Source: Mactra quadrangularis (Eukaryota > Mollusca > Bivalvia > Venerida > Mactridae). From it: a DNA stretch of 64,000 bases. The notes under the pieces are model-generated. The model worked only from the letters and a program-made list of their open reading frames with translations. It was not told the origin of the DNA and did not search any database. Numbering within the stretch: position 1 is the stretch's first letter; every line of letters starts with the position of its first letter. The position numbers were made by a program, and so were the translations under genes. Shown one piece after another: positions 33,845 to 45,829 of this stretch. The stretch lies in assembly GCA_025267735.1 (NCBI GenBank), contig CM046297.1, positions 29,042,011 through 29,106,010 of the forward strand, read 5' to 3'.

Positions 33845-34760
33845 ACTTTAAACCACAGAGGACCGTGTGGTGAATGGCGATTTTTGTAATGAGTTAGTTA
33901 CATTGGTTTCATCATCCATGCTCCGAACGGAGGTCGAGTCTCAAATGCCTTTAATGGAGAGGTATTGAGAACCCTGAGAACAAGTTGGAATCGAGGCTGG
34001 AGACATTTGCCCTGGAACTGTAGAAGTTTGGCTGGTTTTACTTATCATGACATTTCATATACACGATTGGTGTTAAAACTACAAATGTAATTAAGAATCT
34101 ACTTAAGTCAGTCGACAAATTATGTTAATGGGTTCTCGTCTAACGAGAAAAAACGTGAATGTGAAAATCGTAAGAAAACCATTAAATTTGTAATTTCTAA
34201 TAATACAATGTCTCTTTTTAAAACAATCGCAAGACCTTCAAGAGGATTTAGCTGTCGTAAAACATATGAGTTGACACCGTCTTCGTCTAGAACTTAAGTT
34301 AACTCATGAAATTCATTATACTTGTACATCGGAAAACTATTTTTCAACTTTTTCTATAAGTGGGTGGGATTATGTATACAATATTTGACTTTTGTCTTTT
34401 TTTCAAACATGAGGCAGAAGCTTATAAACAAGTTAACATCAGCGATGTATAGCTATTCACTGACAAAACTCGTTGTACTTTTGACATTAAAATTGAATGA
34501 CTAGAGTTCAATGATCCACCAAGACTAATTCTAACGCAGACTTTATTAACTTTGTGGTAAGCACCCTATGGTAAATTGATGGTGTTTTTTTTGTTTTCTG
34601 TTGCCATCACTTATGTCTAGAGTCTAGAGAATAGAACAAAGGTCGCAAAATGGGAAGCGTAGGACTTGTATGAACTTCAAGGTGAAATGGTTGATGTATG
34701 GCGACTGCTTTCTACCGTACTCAAACAATACAGTAGAGTACTCAAACAGTACAGTTACAG
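33845..34760. other. intergenic, nothing recognised
   Basis: A short open frame at 34322-34504 has no recognisable content; no repeats seen. Confidence 0.45.
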
Positions 34761-34764
34761 CTTA

Positions 34765-34868
34765 AGGTAGTTTCAAAATAGCGTCTAAATATGTCGGAGA
34801 TTATTCGCAGTGAATGGCCAAGGAGTTCCGAATGTAACGTTTTGTAACGTTAAGGGTAACTGAACACG
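34765..34868. mobile_element. half of the 'ATTCGGAACTCCTCGG' foldback
   Basis: Right-arm half only: 'GTTTCAAAATAGCGTCTAAA', 'GCCAAGGAGTTCCGAATG', ending 'GGGTAACTGAAC'. Confidence 0.65.
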
Positions 34869-34869
34869 C

Positions 34870-35945
34870 TGCAGGTTTTAGGTTTTACGATGTACGCAAT
34901 TCTGTCACATTGTAAATTGAAATAAATCTCTCTACATTTTAACCACTGGCATAGTATGCCAAAATAATGTAAAATAGTGTCCGAGCATGCAACTGGTTTT
35001 AAAAAACGCTTTCTTTGAAATTCCGAAAGATGTCGGAGATGGCTCCTTGGTCTTTAATGTAAAGTGAAAACAATTTAAGAGTGCATCTTGGTCAATTTTT
35101 GAAGTGCTTAACAATCAGTGCTAAAATAAATACCAACTACCCGATCGAGTTTAATTGTTCTTGATGTTAACCTACATGCAGTGGTAACTTTCTCTTTAAG
35201 ATAGAGCAGAGTGTGACAAAGATGCTGTGAGGAGTTTGTTGTTAATATATATGTAAAATAAACGCTTGGGTTGATTTTTGTATGCCGTTAAATCATCATT
35301 GAATATCAATTATCTTAACAACCGTCACCACGTGACAAACTTCGACATCGTTTAGTTTCTTGCACAATATTTTAAGCAACGTTCGCTTTGTTAACCTGGA
35401 TCTACTTTTTCCACATAATAATACAAAATGTTTAGTGTTTACGGCATGAACTATTTTGCATAATCGTAACTCGCTTTGCCAGTGCTTTGCCTCGCGTATG
35501 CAGTAAAACCCAGTGAATAATCTTTAAGTGCGGTTTAAAGTTAAAGCGCACTTTAACTTTTTATTAATCTTGGTAGGACCCCAACGAATTTCAATCAATG
35601 AATGATCGAAGTGTTCCGAATGATTTAAACTAGTACGTGATTAAGTTTCCGGAAATGTCCGAAAATTACCGAATGTAAGCGAAATAAGATTTGTCAAGTA
35701 ATAAAGTGTTGAACAATTGTGTTTAATGTATTTTTAAAGCAATGTTATTACCATTTTGTCTGGAGGTCAAATTAAAAACTCGTTTTGTTTTAACATTCCT
35801 TTGAAGAAAAAAGTGCTGTACAAATGATAAACTTGCATAATGATTCCTATGAATGGATTAAAACAGGATACAAAATGTAGTATTGATAAATTCAGTCGCA
35901 TCAGGGGTGCGGAATTCTTATGCCCGACTTGTCTGGTCATCTTAC
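34870..35945. other. intergenic, nothing recognised
   Basis: No coding, RNA or repeat signal was recognised. Confidence 0.45.
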
Positions 35946-36180
35946 CTTATCATCAGAATTACACACTTCACTTACATTAAATCGTGAGTCTCCGTATGCG
36001 TGTATACGGTAATACACGTGTTTTTAACAACCTATGTGACTATATAAATGAATTTTGTTAAGATGGCAAGTTAATAATGGACTCATTCGTTTATGGGGAA
36101 ATCGCAAGTCCGCAATGTTGTGGCACAGTTTTAAAGTATTTATTCGTATAAAAACAAAAATTAATTGTTCAATGCATGTA

Positions 36181-36421
36181 TTGTCCGTTTTTTCTCAACT
36201 GTCAAAACATGAATAAGTTCACGGTTAATACGTTTGTTAAAATTATTGTCGTAATACACCCATGAGTTTCCGAAAGTGTGTATTATGATCGAGTAAAGCT
36301 TTTTATGCCATATTATAAGTTTTAGTCAAGATATTTTTAATGAAAACTAGGCCGCCAGTACAAAAACATTCAGTCACCGTGAAATTATTCAACCTTTGAT
36401 AGTTGAGAAAAAAACGGACAA
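36181..36421. mobile_element. foldback MITE, TTGTYCGTTTTTTCTC family
   Basis: Left TTGTCCGTTTTTTCTCAACT, right complementary, TA at 36179-36180 and 36422-36423. About 100 bp longer than its sisters in the centre. Inserted in the TIR element at 'GCATGTA|TTTGGCCG'. Confidence 0.85.
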
Positions 36422-36474
36422 TATTTGGCCGAAAGCTTCAAATAAAGCGCGATTTACAAACGAAGACAATATAG

Positions 36475-36770
36475 TTCTTTTTGTCGTTTTTTACTGGGTT
36501 TAACGCCGTGTCAACACACTTTAGGTCATTTTACGGCTTCCAGCGCACCTAACCTAGCTTTCCTGGACCCTTGTCTATAACCAGTACTCACCTACCCTTC
36601 CACAAGGCCGGAAACTTCTCCATATAATCAAATCAATGGAGGAAAATTGACATTATTTTCAAATTTTCATAGAAGGATATAACCTCCCCAGGTGGGATTC
36701 GAACCCGTACCCCTTTCGCGACACGAGATTCTAAATCGGCGCGCTACCAACTGCGCTATCGACCCGAGTT
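36475..36770 (-). mobile_element. SINE family B with 13-bp target duplication
   Basis: Flanked by GAAGACAATATAG (36462-36474) and GAAGACAACATAG (36771-36783), one mismatch. Head 'GGTCGATAGCGCAGTTGGTA' on the minus strand. Second insertion into the host TIR element. Confidence 0.9.
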
Positions 36771-36898
36771 GAAGACAACATAGACAATACATGCTGAGCT
36801 TAATATATTCTTGGTCAAGGTCAAGCTCAGGTTAATATTTTTAGCTAATGCGCCTTAGTTTTTCATCCAATATGACCCATGATTTATATCGTTCGAGT

Positions 36899-37287
36899 AT
36901 AGTCTAACAGAATTAACCTAAGCTTGAACTGCATAATTATAATAATTACACACTTCACTTACATTAAATCGTGAGTTTCCGTATGCGTGTATACGGTTAT
37001 ACACGTGTTTATAACAACCGATGTGACTATAAATCAATTTATTAAAAGTGCCATGTTATTGTACTTTTAATTTTAACCACATTACACAAGTAAGTCAGCA
37101 ATATTATGGCATAGTTTCAAAGTATTTATTCTTATGAAAACAACATTAATTGCACAGTACGTGTATTTTGCCGAAAGCTTCCGATAAAGCGCGATATACA
37201 AACGAAGACAAAACTAGACTGTAAATACTGACTTTAATATATTCTTGCATAAAGGTCAAGCTCGGGTTAATTCTGTTGGACTATAAA
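36899..37287 (+). mobile_element. 'AACCTGAGCTTGA' TIR element
   Basis: Starts 'TATAGTCTAACAGAATTAAC' and ends 'GGGTTAATTCTGTTGGACTA', an inverted pair (consensus about TAGTCCGACAATATTAACCT). No open frame. Sister copies at 35950-36840, 41812-42208 and 48163-48556 (reverse). Confidence 0.8.
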
Positions 37288-37384
37288 AACCTCGACATGC
37301 ATCTTGGCCTTGTTTTATGACAAGTTACAAAATGTGACCACTATAGTTTTCGTGTTATCCATTTGAAATGTAGAACAGAATGGT

Positions 37385-37550
37385 ACTATCATATGCGAAA
37401 CTAAACCATCTGAAGGAAATAAATATGTATCATAAAATATAAGACTTAAAACCATTGTAATTCGGTTGCTTTACTAGTATCATTAATTGCTTTCGGTGCG
37501 ATATAACCTTTTTGTGTTGATGCGCCGTAAAACCCAAACAAACAATCAAA
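37385..37550 (+). mobile_element. SINE-like repeat, tail family E
   Basis: Shares 'CTGAAGGAAATAAATATGTA' and 'GTTGATGCGCCGTAAAACCC' with 26594-26888; 5' part missing. Confidence 0.65.
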
Positions 37551-37763
37551 CGTAGAACAGAATGCCATTCCTATGAAATGATTGTTGCTAGATGAAATAG
37601 ATCGATTAAATACTCAGTTACAAAACTACAAAACCATGTTAACATTTAACTGTGATTAAAGCGTGTTGACAATGTACATAACTATGTTTATATAAAATGT
37701 CTAACATATGATAGCACTTAAACAATTACCTGTAAAAAATAACTAGGTGTCATTTTCGAACTA

Positions 37764-38045
37764 CAGTGCCAACCCAAAGTTTGAAGATAAAGGAAATTCA
37801 TTAAATGTTTCAAATCCTATGATTGCTTTCGTTGAAAATTCTTACTTTTTATACACTTAATACGATTAGTGATTAGATGAAAGAACATTTCACGAATGCA
37901 TCACAATTAATAGATTCAGCATCTGACATTCCTTGGCCTCCCAAATCATGAGCAATGTAATTCTTTTCTGAAACATATTGTAAGCTACTTGGTAGTACTA
38001 ACTTTGAATAGAACCATTAAATAAAATAAAGAAAAACTAGAGGCA
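37764..38045. mobile_element. Tc1/mariner-like MITE, partial copy
   Basis: Left end CAGTGCCAACCCAAAGTTTG preceded by TA (37762-37763). The body matches 48600-48830 ('GCATCACA', 'AATGTAATTCTTTTCTGAAA', 'AATAAAGAAAAACTA'). The right end is not clear; a weak match to the other copy's right end lies near 38240. Confidence 0.6.
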
Positions 38046-38049
38046 TTTC

Positions 38050-38670
38050 AAAATGAACGGTTGCCAAGTTAATGATAAAAGATATTGGCTCCACCACACA
38101 ATTTTCAACACTATGCATATATACAACAAAAATACTCTCAGATAAAGGTCCTGGTTACATTTGCAAAATAAGAAACAAACACCAAAATATGTGTATATGT
38201 CATTTTATTTGTAAATGGCGTATTTAGCAGGCGTACAAAGTGAAAACGTCACTGAACGTTTGATGGATTCGAGGTTAAGGAGAAAAGTATAATATACTTT
38301 TTGCTGCGTATAACATCGCGAACGTAAGTTATATACTTTTTCCATACACCCGTGCAAACCTATGAGCTATACAGTACAGTGGCAAATCCTTTCTTGAAAG
38401 GGAATAACGTCGGTAGATGTTCCAGGGTGTTGGCAGAAGTATAAAACTGTCGTTGAAAATGTAATGCGCAGCTCAGAGTATAGCCTCCAGTAGGTATCAG
38501 AGCAGTCTGATAAGAATGACAAGTATTAGCATTTCCAAAAAGCTGGAAACCGCCGTTCAGTCGTGTTTGATGTCTTTTCCATTAGTGTATATATTTTGTG
38601 GTTACAAAATGCTCAAATCTTGATGATTGTATATGTCGCCGTACTGGGCCGGCGACAAAAATACTTACAA
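38050..38670. other. intergenic, nothing recognised
   Basis: No coding frame. Possible remnant of the preceding element's right end near 38240. Confidence 0.4.
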
Positions 38671-38673
38671 TAA

Positions 38674-39033
38674 GGGACTTTAGTCAGTTATTTCCCCTTG
38701 TATACTCTTCAAGCAGGTAGGTCTTACTAGTTGGATTACTCGGATTTTAACCTTACTTTTTAATGTCAATTTGCCAAAATTGATCTTTAATAACTTTTTT
38801 GTTAATCATTTAATTTGTTTGAATTTCAAGCTAAGTATTTTTAGGGTAAAGAACGATCTTAATTTTGTCACTTCTGTTAATATCTTAATTAACAAGAAAG
38901 ATATCAGATGAATATATTTTGTTATCCTTACATAGAAATTCAATGATAAAATCCGAGGATTCCAACTGTAAGGACCTACTTACCTATTGGATTGCTTCAG
39001 ATCTTATCAGGGAAAGATAACTGACTAAAGTCC
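38674..39033. mobile_element. MITE with TAA duplication (Harbinger-like)
   Basis: Ends GGGACTTTAGTCAGTTAT and ATAACTGACTAAAGTCCC are exact inverted repeats; weaker complementarity continues inwards ('GCAGGTAGGTCTTAC' against 'GTAAGGACCTACTTAC'). Flanked by TAA on both sides (38671-38673, 39034-39036). Single copy in the window. Confidence 0.82.
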
Positions 39034-39409
39034 CTAATTCTTTACATCTTTGAGTCGAAGCGGATTGTTTACTGTTCTCCTCTTGAAACAGTAGCATCTG
39101 TGAAGGCATAGTCACGTTGTACATATTGCAACACCAGGGAAATGAACCTTTGGATCATTTAAATGACGTGTTAGTTTTCGGAATGTATGTAATTACCTTC
39201 ATTTCAAAACCATTATAGTATCGTATTTCTAAGATATGCTAAGACAATTCTAAAATATACGTGGACAGTATTATGTGAAATGGATATAACTAGTGATTAA
39301 AGTATTTGCTAGCATCTTTGAAAAGTAGAACAATGAACGTGGAGTTATATCAAATTTTAATTCACGCAATGTATGGCTTAGATTCCTTTATAGGTTCTAT
39401 TATAAAGTA

Positions 39410-40691
39410 CAGGTCGTATTCTAGGTCATGCGTGTTTTTGTACTTTAATCAATGGCCTTGCCCACTAAATAGGTGAATACGCTGATGTGTGAACAGCATT
39501 TTACTGATTCAAACAGACCAATTTATATGTTACATTTTTTTAAATAGTGTATATGCACATTGTAAATTTTATACAATGATATGTGTTTGACTTAGTTTAT
39601 GAACGACTGAAACTAAAAAAAGCTGAAAATTGAAAAATCAACTAACACATTTTTAGTGTATCCTGCCTGATTTTTCGTGGACAGCCTCTTAATAAAATAA
39701 ATGTAAACTAATTATACTATGAAATTGTAAAATAATTCACCCCTAAATATTGGTGTGTAATGAAACTGTCTATGTTTATATACGCAATGTTTACGTGGAC
39801 GACCTGTACTCTCCTAAATAAATGTATGTACAGGTCGTATTAAAACTATGTGCGTGTTATTGTAAATGAACTCGCTCACTAAATAGGTGAATAAGCTAAT
39901 GCATGAACAGCATTTTAATCATATAACATACCACTTTGATATTTAACATTTATTTTAAAAAGTGTACATGCACACTATAAATTTTATATAATGATGTGTT
40001 TATAAAATAAGTGTAAACTGACTAAACTATAAATTTGTAAAAATAAATCACCCCTAAATATTAGTGTGTAATGAAACCGGCAATGTTTATATACGCAATG
40101 TTTACGTGGACGACCTGTACAGGTCGTATTCTAGGTCATGCGTGTTATTGTACTTTAAACCATGGATTTGCCCATTAAATAGGTGAACAAGTTGATGCAT
40201 GAACTACATTTTACTGATTTAAGCACACCACTTTGCTATTCATTATTTATTTTAAATATTGTATATCTTCTTTGTAAATGTTTTATAAATATGTGTTTAT
40301 AAAACAAGTGTAAACTGACCAAATTATAAAATTATATAAATAATTCACCCCTAAATATTGGTGTGTAATGAAACTGTCTATGCTTATATACGCAATGTTT
40401 ACGTGTACAGGTCGTCCACGTAAACACTGATTATATAAACATAGCAAGTTAGATAACACACCTATATTTAGGGGTGATTTATTTTACAACTTTTTGTTGA
40501 GTTAAAACTTATTTTATAAGTTAACATACCATCATATAAAATTTAAAATGTACACTATTAAAAATAAATGTTAAGTATCAAAGTGGTATGTTTAATTCAG
40601 TCAAAGGCTGTCATGCATCAGTTTATTTACTAATTCAGTGGGCAAGTCAATTATTTAAGTACAAAACACACATGCTCTAGAATACGACCTG
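39410..40691. mobile_element. cluster of four TA-flanked CAGGTCGT MITEs
   Basis: Copy 1 39410-39806 (+), copy 2 39831-40117 (+), copy 3 40120-40405 (+, lacking its last 9 bp) and copy 4 40408-40691 (-). Termini CAGGTCGTATT and ...ACGTGGACGACCTG. Each flank has TA; copies 2 and 3 share a single TA (40118-40119), giving the perfect palindrome CGACCTGTACAGGTCG. Internal hallmark 'TTCACCCCTAAATATTGGTG'. A worn fifth relative is at 46690-46930. No coding capacity; Tc1/mariner-like by its duplication. Confidence 0.88.
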
Positions 40692-40699
40692 TATGTACA

Positions 40700-41805
40700 T
40701 TGTACTAGCATATTATTATTCAAGTACATTTATTTTATTTCTAGAAAATGGAAAGACACATTTTAAGTTCATACAGTCGGTGTTTGTCAAATGGACAAAA
40801 CCAATACGTTAAACATTTGTCATAACTTTCAACTGTAGTTTCTGTCATTGCAAAGTAAAGCAATAAATCACGCGAGCACGTACAGTACTATACATACATA
40901 TAATAAATTACTACAATTTCAAAATGTCGACTGAAGCCTAGGTATTAAGAAATATTTGACGTGGACTTTCTCACATTTTACATGTTGACGCCACGTGACA
41001 TAAAACAATGTGTACGAAAAGGGATATTTTATAGTTCAAAATCAGAGAATTTAGGTCATTTCTTATAATTATTCTTACGGTTTAGGTCTGCATAATTGAT
41101 TTCAAGCACGAAACACACAACAGCTTTGAAAATCGTAGAATTGAAATAGATAAAGACGTATACTGATTTGATCAGAGACGATGCTTTGTTTCATGAAACA
41201 CATTTTTAGAATTTGCGCTATAGTCTATCAAATTCATTACCAATAAATTTTAAGGTTCATTTTAGTTGTTCGAAGAACAACTATGTACACCAATTTTTAG
41301 AATCCAGTATAGCCGCTTACTACAAAATCTACTTTGGAGTACTTTAAGGAACTTTCAAACATGTGTATTACACAGAAGGGTTTTAATAAAAAAATAATGT
41401 AATAGTTACACATAATCAAACACTAAAAATACTGCACTTAGAATTTTAGAAACAGAGCAAATTATTATGATATGGGAAATAAAAGTTTTTACAGCGGTGA
41501 AGACTTCCTGTGGAAGCCCCATTCAAAAAGATCCACAATGTATTGCTCTATTTGACTTATGTACAGAAGTAAAATGTTCTGTTGACAAATTTACAAACAT
41601 TTTTTATTACTCAAACAATTACATTACGCAATTCATCTAAAGTTAAAAGCAATGAAAAATGAAGTTACCGAAAGACCCTTTTTAATTTGTATTACGCTAT
41701 TAAATTATGTTTAAAATGAAAAGTATATATGTGTCAATGCTTTAAAATACCTTATATTAATGACTTTTGATGAATTTTGATCCGTTAGTATTAATATTAA
41801 GGTAT
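40700..41805. other. intergenic, nothing recognised
   Basis: AT-rich; no gene or repeat recognised. Confidence 0.45.
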
Positions 41806-41811
41806 AGTGCG

Positions 41812-42208
41812 ACAATATTAATCTGAGCTTGAACTACCTAATTATAATAATTACACACTTCACTTACATTAAATCGTGAGTTTCCATATGCGTGTATACG
41901 GTTATACACAGGCTTATAACAGCCTATGTGACAAAAGATCAATTACATAAAAGTAGCATGTTATTGCACTTTTAATTTTGCCACATTAGTTTTGTGGAAA
42001 ACACTAAGCCCGCACTCTTATAGCACAGTTTCAATGTATTCATTCTTACATGTATGAAAACAAAATCAATTGGTCAGTACGTGTATTTTGCCAAAGGCTT
42101 CCGATAAAGCGCGATTTACAAACGGAAACCAAAATAGACTGTAAATACTGAGTTTAATATATTATTGCATAAAGGTTAAGCTCAGGTTGATATTGTTGGA
42201 CTATAGAA
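41812..42208 (+). mobile_element. 'AACCTGAGCTTGA' TIR element
   Basis: Left 'TATAGTGCGACAATATTAAT', right 'CAGGTTGATATTGTTGGACT'. Same interior as 36899-37287 ('CGTGTATACGGTTATACAC', 'TTCCGATAAAGCGCGATTTA'). It lies about 480 bp before the neuropeptide coding exon. Confidence 0.78.
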
Positions 42209-42209
42209 T

Positions 42210-42688
42210 TTCCACACTAGGTGTTGTCAAACTTCAGGCGATACCGGGTCATGTCGACAAACTACTTGAGCGGATTTTGTCGACGTCGATAAAAATCGAT
42301 AAAGATCGGAAATACTTTTTATTAATTTTATTCTTATATTAACTTAAAAAAGAAAATTAATTTTCACAATTATTCGATAAAGATAGAATTCGAGTTAAAA
42401 GTTTCGTTTAAACGAAATAATAGTGAAAATTGAAAAATAATTATGAAAATAAAAAAAAAGAAATGTATTTAAAAATGTCATTTTGTAGGTTCCGTAGAAT
42501 ACATTGTTAATGAATTGTAAAAAAAATAATGGTACGCATTCATAAATACCACTATCTACACCATGTAAAATGCATTGTTAAAAATTTGTTACAAAGAACG
42601 TAAACGTACATTATATTTTCCGCCATCTACGTCACTAAAAAGCTTTTATAATATAATTGTCTACTTATCTGATTTTCTATCATTTCAG
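42210..42688 (+). other. upstream intron or flank with splice acceptor
   Basis: AT-rich sequence ending in the acceptor tract TTTTCTATCATTTCAG (AG at 42687-42688). The tract and the short untranslated stretch that follows indicate that the coding exon at 42711 is not the first exon of its gene. Confidence 0.55.
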
Positions 42689-42710
42689 ACAAAGCGTTTA
42701 TTATACCAAG

Positions 42711-43399
42711 ATGTATTTAACACAGATTACAATTTATTGCTCAATATTCGTGACATTAATCCATGGATACAAAATTACTCATACGTCAGGTAATCCGGAA
42801 ATCCAATTAAGACATCGACACTTAGATTCGCCTACACAAACTGTTAACAGATTACATGACATTGAACCGGACAAATCCCATTTAGAAGATTTGCCAGAGC
42901 CAATTAACGTTTTTAACAATATCGCACGTGATGAGACCCAGACCATTAGAGGGAACAATGCCAAGCCGAGTAATACGCAGATTTTCAGAAATAATTTAAA
43001 AACATTCCAAGAGGTTGAACGATCTGGTATCCATAGCAACGGAATGAATGTTGGTTCTGAGAAAGCGGATGTGTTTTACGGTTCACCTGAGGATACGGAA
43101 GAAAACGTCGCAGACATTGGTGACAACGTCAGATCAATTAAACTAAACAGACGTAAAAGAGGCTTCCGTTCAGCTGTTGTTGATAGAATTGCACATGGCT
43201 TTGGAAAACGTGGGGCGTTGTTAACACCGAATGGCACACCAAATATTTTTACCGCCTCAGATCTTGAAGCGTTGAGAAAAGCTTTAAGTCAGTCCTCTTA
43301 TCAAATAAGAAAACCATTGTTTACTCTCCAATCAAAGGAGTTTCAAGAAGGAGACACGTTAACAGATGAACTACTTCAGAATTTTTTGGAACGCAATCG
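42711..43399 (+). CDS. allatotropin-related neuropeptide precursor, main coding exon
   Basis: The exon starts after the acceptor at 42688, with 22 bp of leader before ATG. Residues 1-19 form a signal peptide (basic-free start, core YCSIFVTLI, likely cut after HG). A long acidic spacer follows. Residues 147-150 are RRKR, then GFRSAVVDRIAHGF (151-164), the amide donor Gly165 and KR (166-167). The peptide fits the allatotropin pattern GFR...R.(A/S)HG(F/Y)-amide of molluscs and annelids. Processing should release one C-terminally amidated 14-mer in secretory granules, acting on a GPCR; roles in gut and muscle control are known for the family. The C-terminal spacer (168-229) is acidic and unremarkable. 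The exon ends at CG|GTAAGT. Reading through would stop at once (TAA 43401-43403, 230 aa); splicing to 53708 keeps the frame. The gene symbol is left blank because naming varies. Confidence 0.9.
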
Positions 43400-43409
43400 G
43401 TAAGTACTA

Positions 43410-44505
43410 GCAATTTTACAAGATAGTTTTCAACTATTAAAGCTCTGTTAAACTAACTTTTAGTATAGGCAAATGTTGACTACAAATAAGTAATAAAGCA
43501 GTACGAAATTAGTGGGTGTCCGGTCGCCCGGGACAACCAATATCTAGTTCGGGCAACCAAAAATTTCTTTTGGGCAACCAATTTTCTGCTTACAAAAAAA
43601 AGTTCTATCTGCTAAAACAAACTGTTCGGAAAACCACTTTCATATCCTAATTTCGTAAACTGAATATAGTCAAGTTAATTTTCCGTCACGGAAGCTGCCT
43701 CTAAACTTCTTTTCTAATTTTAGACATTTGTTGATTACAGAAGCTTGAATACGTAAGCGTCTGGGTCAAAATGATCAACTATATTCCGCGACGTGCCAAT
43801 GCAAATTTGCGTTCCCATTACGCAGCGTCGGCATTGATTGCGTAACCCGATTTTATCAACGTTTCTTCTTTACGCATTGAAATTTTGAGGGTATTTCGTA
43901 TTTTTATTGGGTAATAACGCAAATACGCTGGTTATCTGTTGCTCTGTTCAAATAATACAATGTTAAATGGTATATACGTCAAATGCAACGCAGGGAATTA
44001 TCTACAGGTTTGTGCAGCGTTTTGACAAATTTCTGAATGCAGGAAAGAAATATTAACATATTTAACACTATAATAACTCATTGTATTTCTTGTTTTGTTG
44101 CAAACGTTAACCACTACCTCCATATTCATAAACTTAAGAAAATGTCGCAGTATTTCTATTTTAGGTTTTATTATTTTTTAAAATTCGCCTCTAGATTTTA
44201 TATGAAATATAATACGTTTGATTTTCTCTTAGAAATCTATTGACAAACGGAATCAACAATGGCGAATTTCTGCTGTTGCCACAGCATCTAGAAGATTGAG
44301 TTTCCATTTTCTTCTATTGAATTGGTTTTACATTTTACAGAATATACGGGTAATAAATAAAAATAAAAAAACATACGAGTAGTAAGAGTATTTAAGATTG
44401 AAATAGTTTAAATTATAAGAAAGTTTAGAATCAGTTACGGTGCATGCGTTACTTTTGTATGTAGAAGGGTGGTAGCTTCACAAAGCTAAATTATCAGATT
44501 ATACT
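43410..44505. other. intronic, nothing recognised
   Basis: Contains a short reiteration of 'GGGCAACCA'-like text at 43525-43582 and otherwise no repeat or coding signal. Confidence 0.45.
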
Positions 44506-44509
44506 TTAG

Positions 44510-44710
44510 CCGCGGCCGTGGCGTAGTGGTTAGCATGTCTGACTTCGAATCCGGAGATCGCGTGTTTGAGCCCGGTCGCGGTAGGTCATACCTTATTCAT
44601 GAGTTGTAAGTAAGTACTGGTGATAGAAAAGTGTCCAGGAAACCTATAGTAGGAAGAGCTGGCCGTCATATATATGACCTAAATATGTGTTGAATACGAC
44701 GTTAAAAAAA
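44510..44710 (+). mobile_element. SINE family A
   Basis: Head 'GCCGCGGCCGTGGCGTAGTG' (A box), 'GTGTTTGAGCCCGG' (B box), body 'AAAAGTGTCCAGGAAACC', tail 'TGTGTTGAATACGACGTTA' and A-run. Most complete copy in the window; runs straight into the hAT-like MITE. Confidence 0.88.
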
Positions 44711-44718
44711 ACTTATAC

Positions 44719-45180
44719 TAGGGGTGTAACGGTTAACCGATATACCGGTTAATATTGCAATACGAATTCTAACGGTTTTTAACCGGTTAGTTTTTCCTTG
44801 AACCGGTTTGTGTAGTCATGTGTCATACTGATTATTTTTATCATAATCCAAACGTTCAATGTTTAAATAAATGTTGAAATGTTTTGAATACTTAAAATAC
44901 ATCCTACTGGGCTTTCAAAGGTGAAACACTTAGCCAATTGAGAGAAAAATATCTTCAGAAATCCGTTTCAAAACACGCATTTTTCTAACATAAAGACCAC
45001 TTAACTCAAGTAATTCTAACATTTGAATAAGAGATCATTTAAAAATACACATATGCTTGTTATGCTGATCCAATTAGGACTATTCACACGCGTTAATCCA
45101 TGCTTTGCATGTCTACCCCAAAAAACGGTACGTATTGCAATATATTGCAATACGGTTGTTACCGTATTGTTAATCCCCTA
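44719..45180. mobile_element. hAT-like MITE with 8-bp duplication
   Basis: Termini TAGGGGTGTAACGGTTAACC and ...ACCGTATTGTTAATCCCCTA. Flanks ACTTATAC (44711-44718) and GCTTATAC (45181-45188) agree at 7 of 8 bases, the duplication length of hAT. Subterminal 'ATTGCAATA' motifs on both sides. No transposase. Confidence 0.8.
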
Positions 45181-45367
45181 GCTTATACCACTTTATTTTA
45201 GCTCTATTGTAAAACACGTATTTTACAACTTAGATTTACCACTTTTGAGTCCGCTTGTTTCAGCTTCCTCAAATCTGAACTTAAATGATGAATTGTTGCT
45301 TAAGGAGACAATGGGATAGGTTTTAGATGGAAGCCGAATCAAGTTATCCTATGAAGTCCAACGTCGT

Positions 45368-45820
45368 AACCGCTCTTCCACGCCCACTCTCCGCTCATTC
45401 AAGTTCGCCTGCTCTATACTATCTAAATAATAACCAATCTTCCACGCCCACTCCCCGCCCACACAAAGTTTGCCTGCTCCTCACTATCTAAATAATTTCT
45501 AGTCCTTCACCACCGATCCCCGCTCACCAAGAGTTTGCCTGCTCCTCACTATCTAAATAATAACCAATCTTCCACGCCCTCTCCCCGCCCAGCCAAAGTT
45601 TGCCTGCTCCTCACTATCTAAATAATAACCAATCTTCCACGCCCACTCCCCGCTCACCCAAAGTTTGCCTGTTCCTTAATATCTAAATAATAACCACCCT
45701 TCCACGCCCACTCCCCGCTCTCTCAAAGTTCGCTCGCTCCTAACTATCTAAATAATAACCGCCCTTCCACGCCCACTCCCCGCTCACCAAAAGTTTGCTT
45801 GCTCCTCACTATCAAAATAG
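45368..45820. repeat. seven tandem units of about 64 bp
   Basis: Units carry 'CTTCCACGCCCACTCCCCGC', 'AAAGTTTGCCTGCTCC' and 'ACTATCTAAATAATAACC'. The array is C-rich, unlike its surroundings. Confidence 0.92.
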
Positions 45821-45829
45821 TCTTCCTTA

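Larger units (their letters stand above)
35950..36840 (+). mobile_element. 'AACCTGAGCTTGA' TIR element, copy with two nested insertions
   Basis: Matches 36899-37287 and 41812-42208 from 'AATTACACACTTCACTTACA' onwards and ends in 'GTCAAGCTCAGGTTAATATT'. The left terminus is missing. It is interrupted by the foldback MITE at 36181-36421 and by the family B SINE at 36475-36770; removing both restores the order of the sister copies. Confidence 0.78.

Noticed and set aside
42657..42710. Earlier start giving 18 extra residues to the neuropeptide precursor
   Set aside because: The earlier start is not ATG and lies partly in the splice acceptor tract; ATG at 42711 gives a proper signal peptide.
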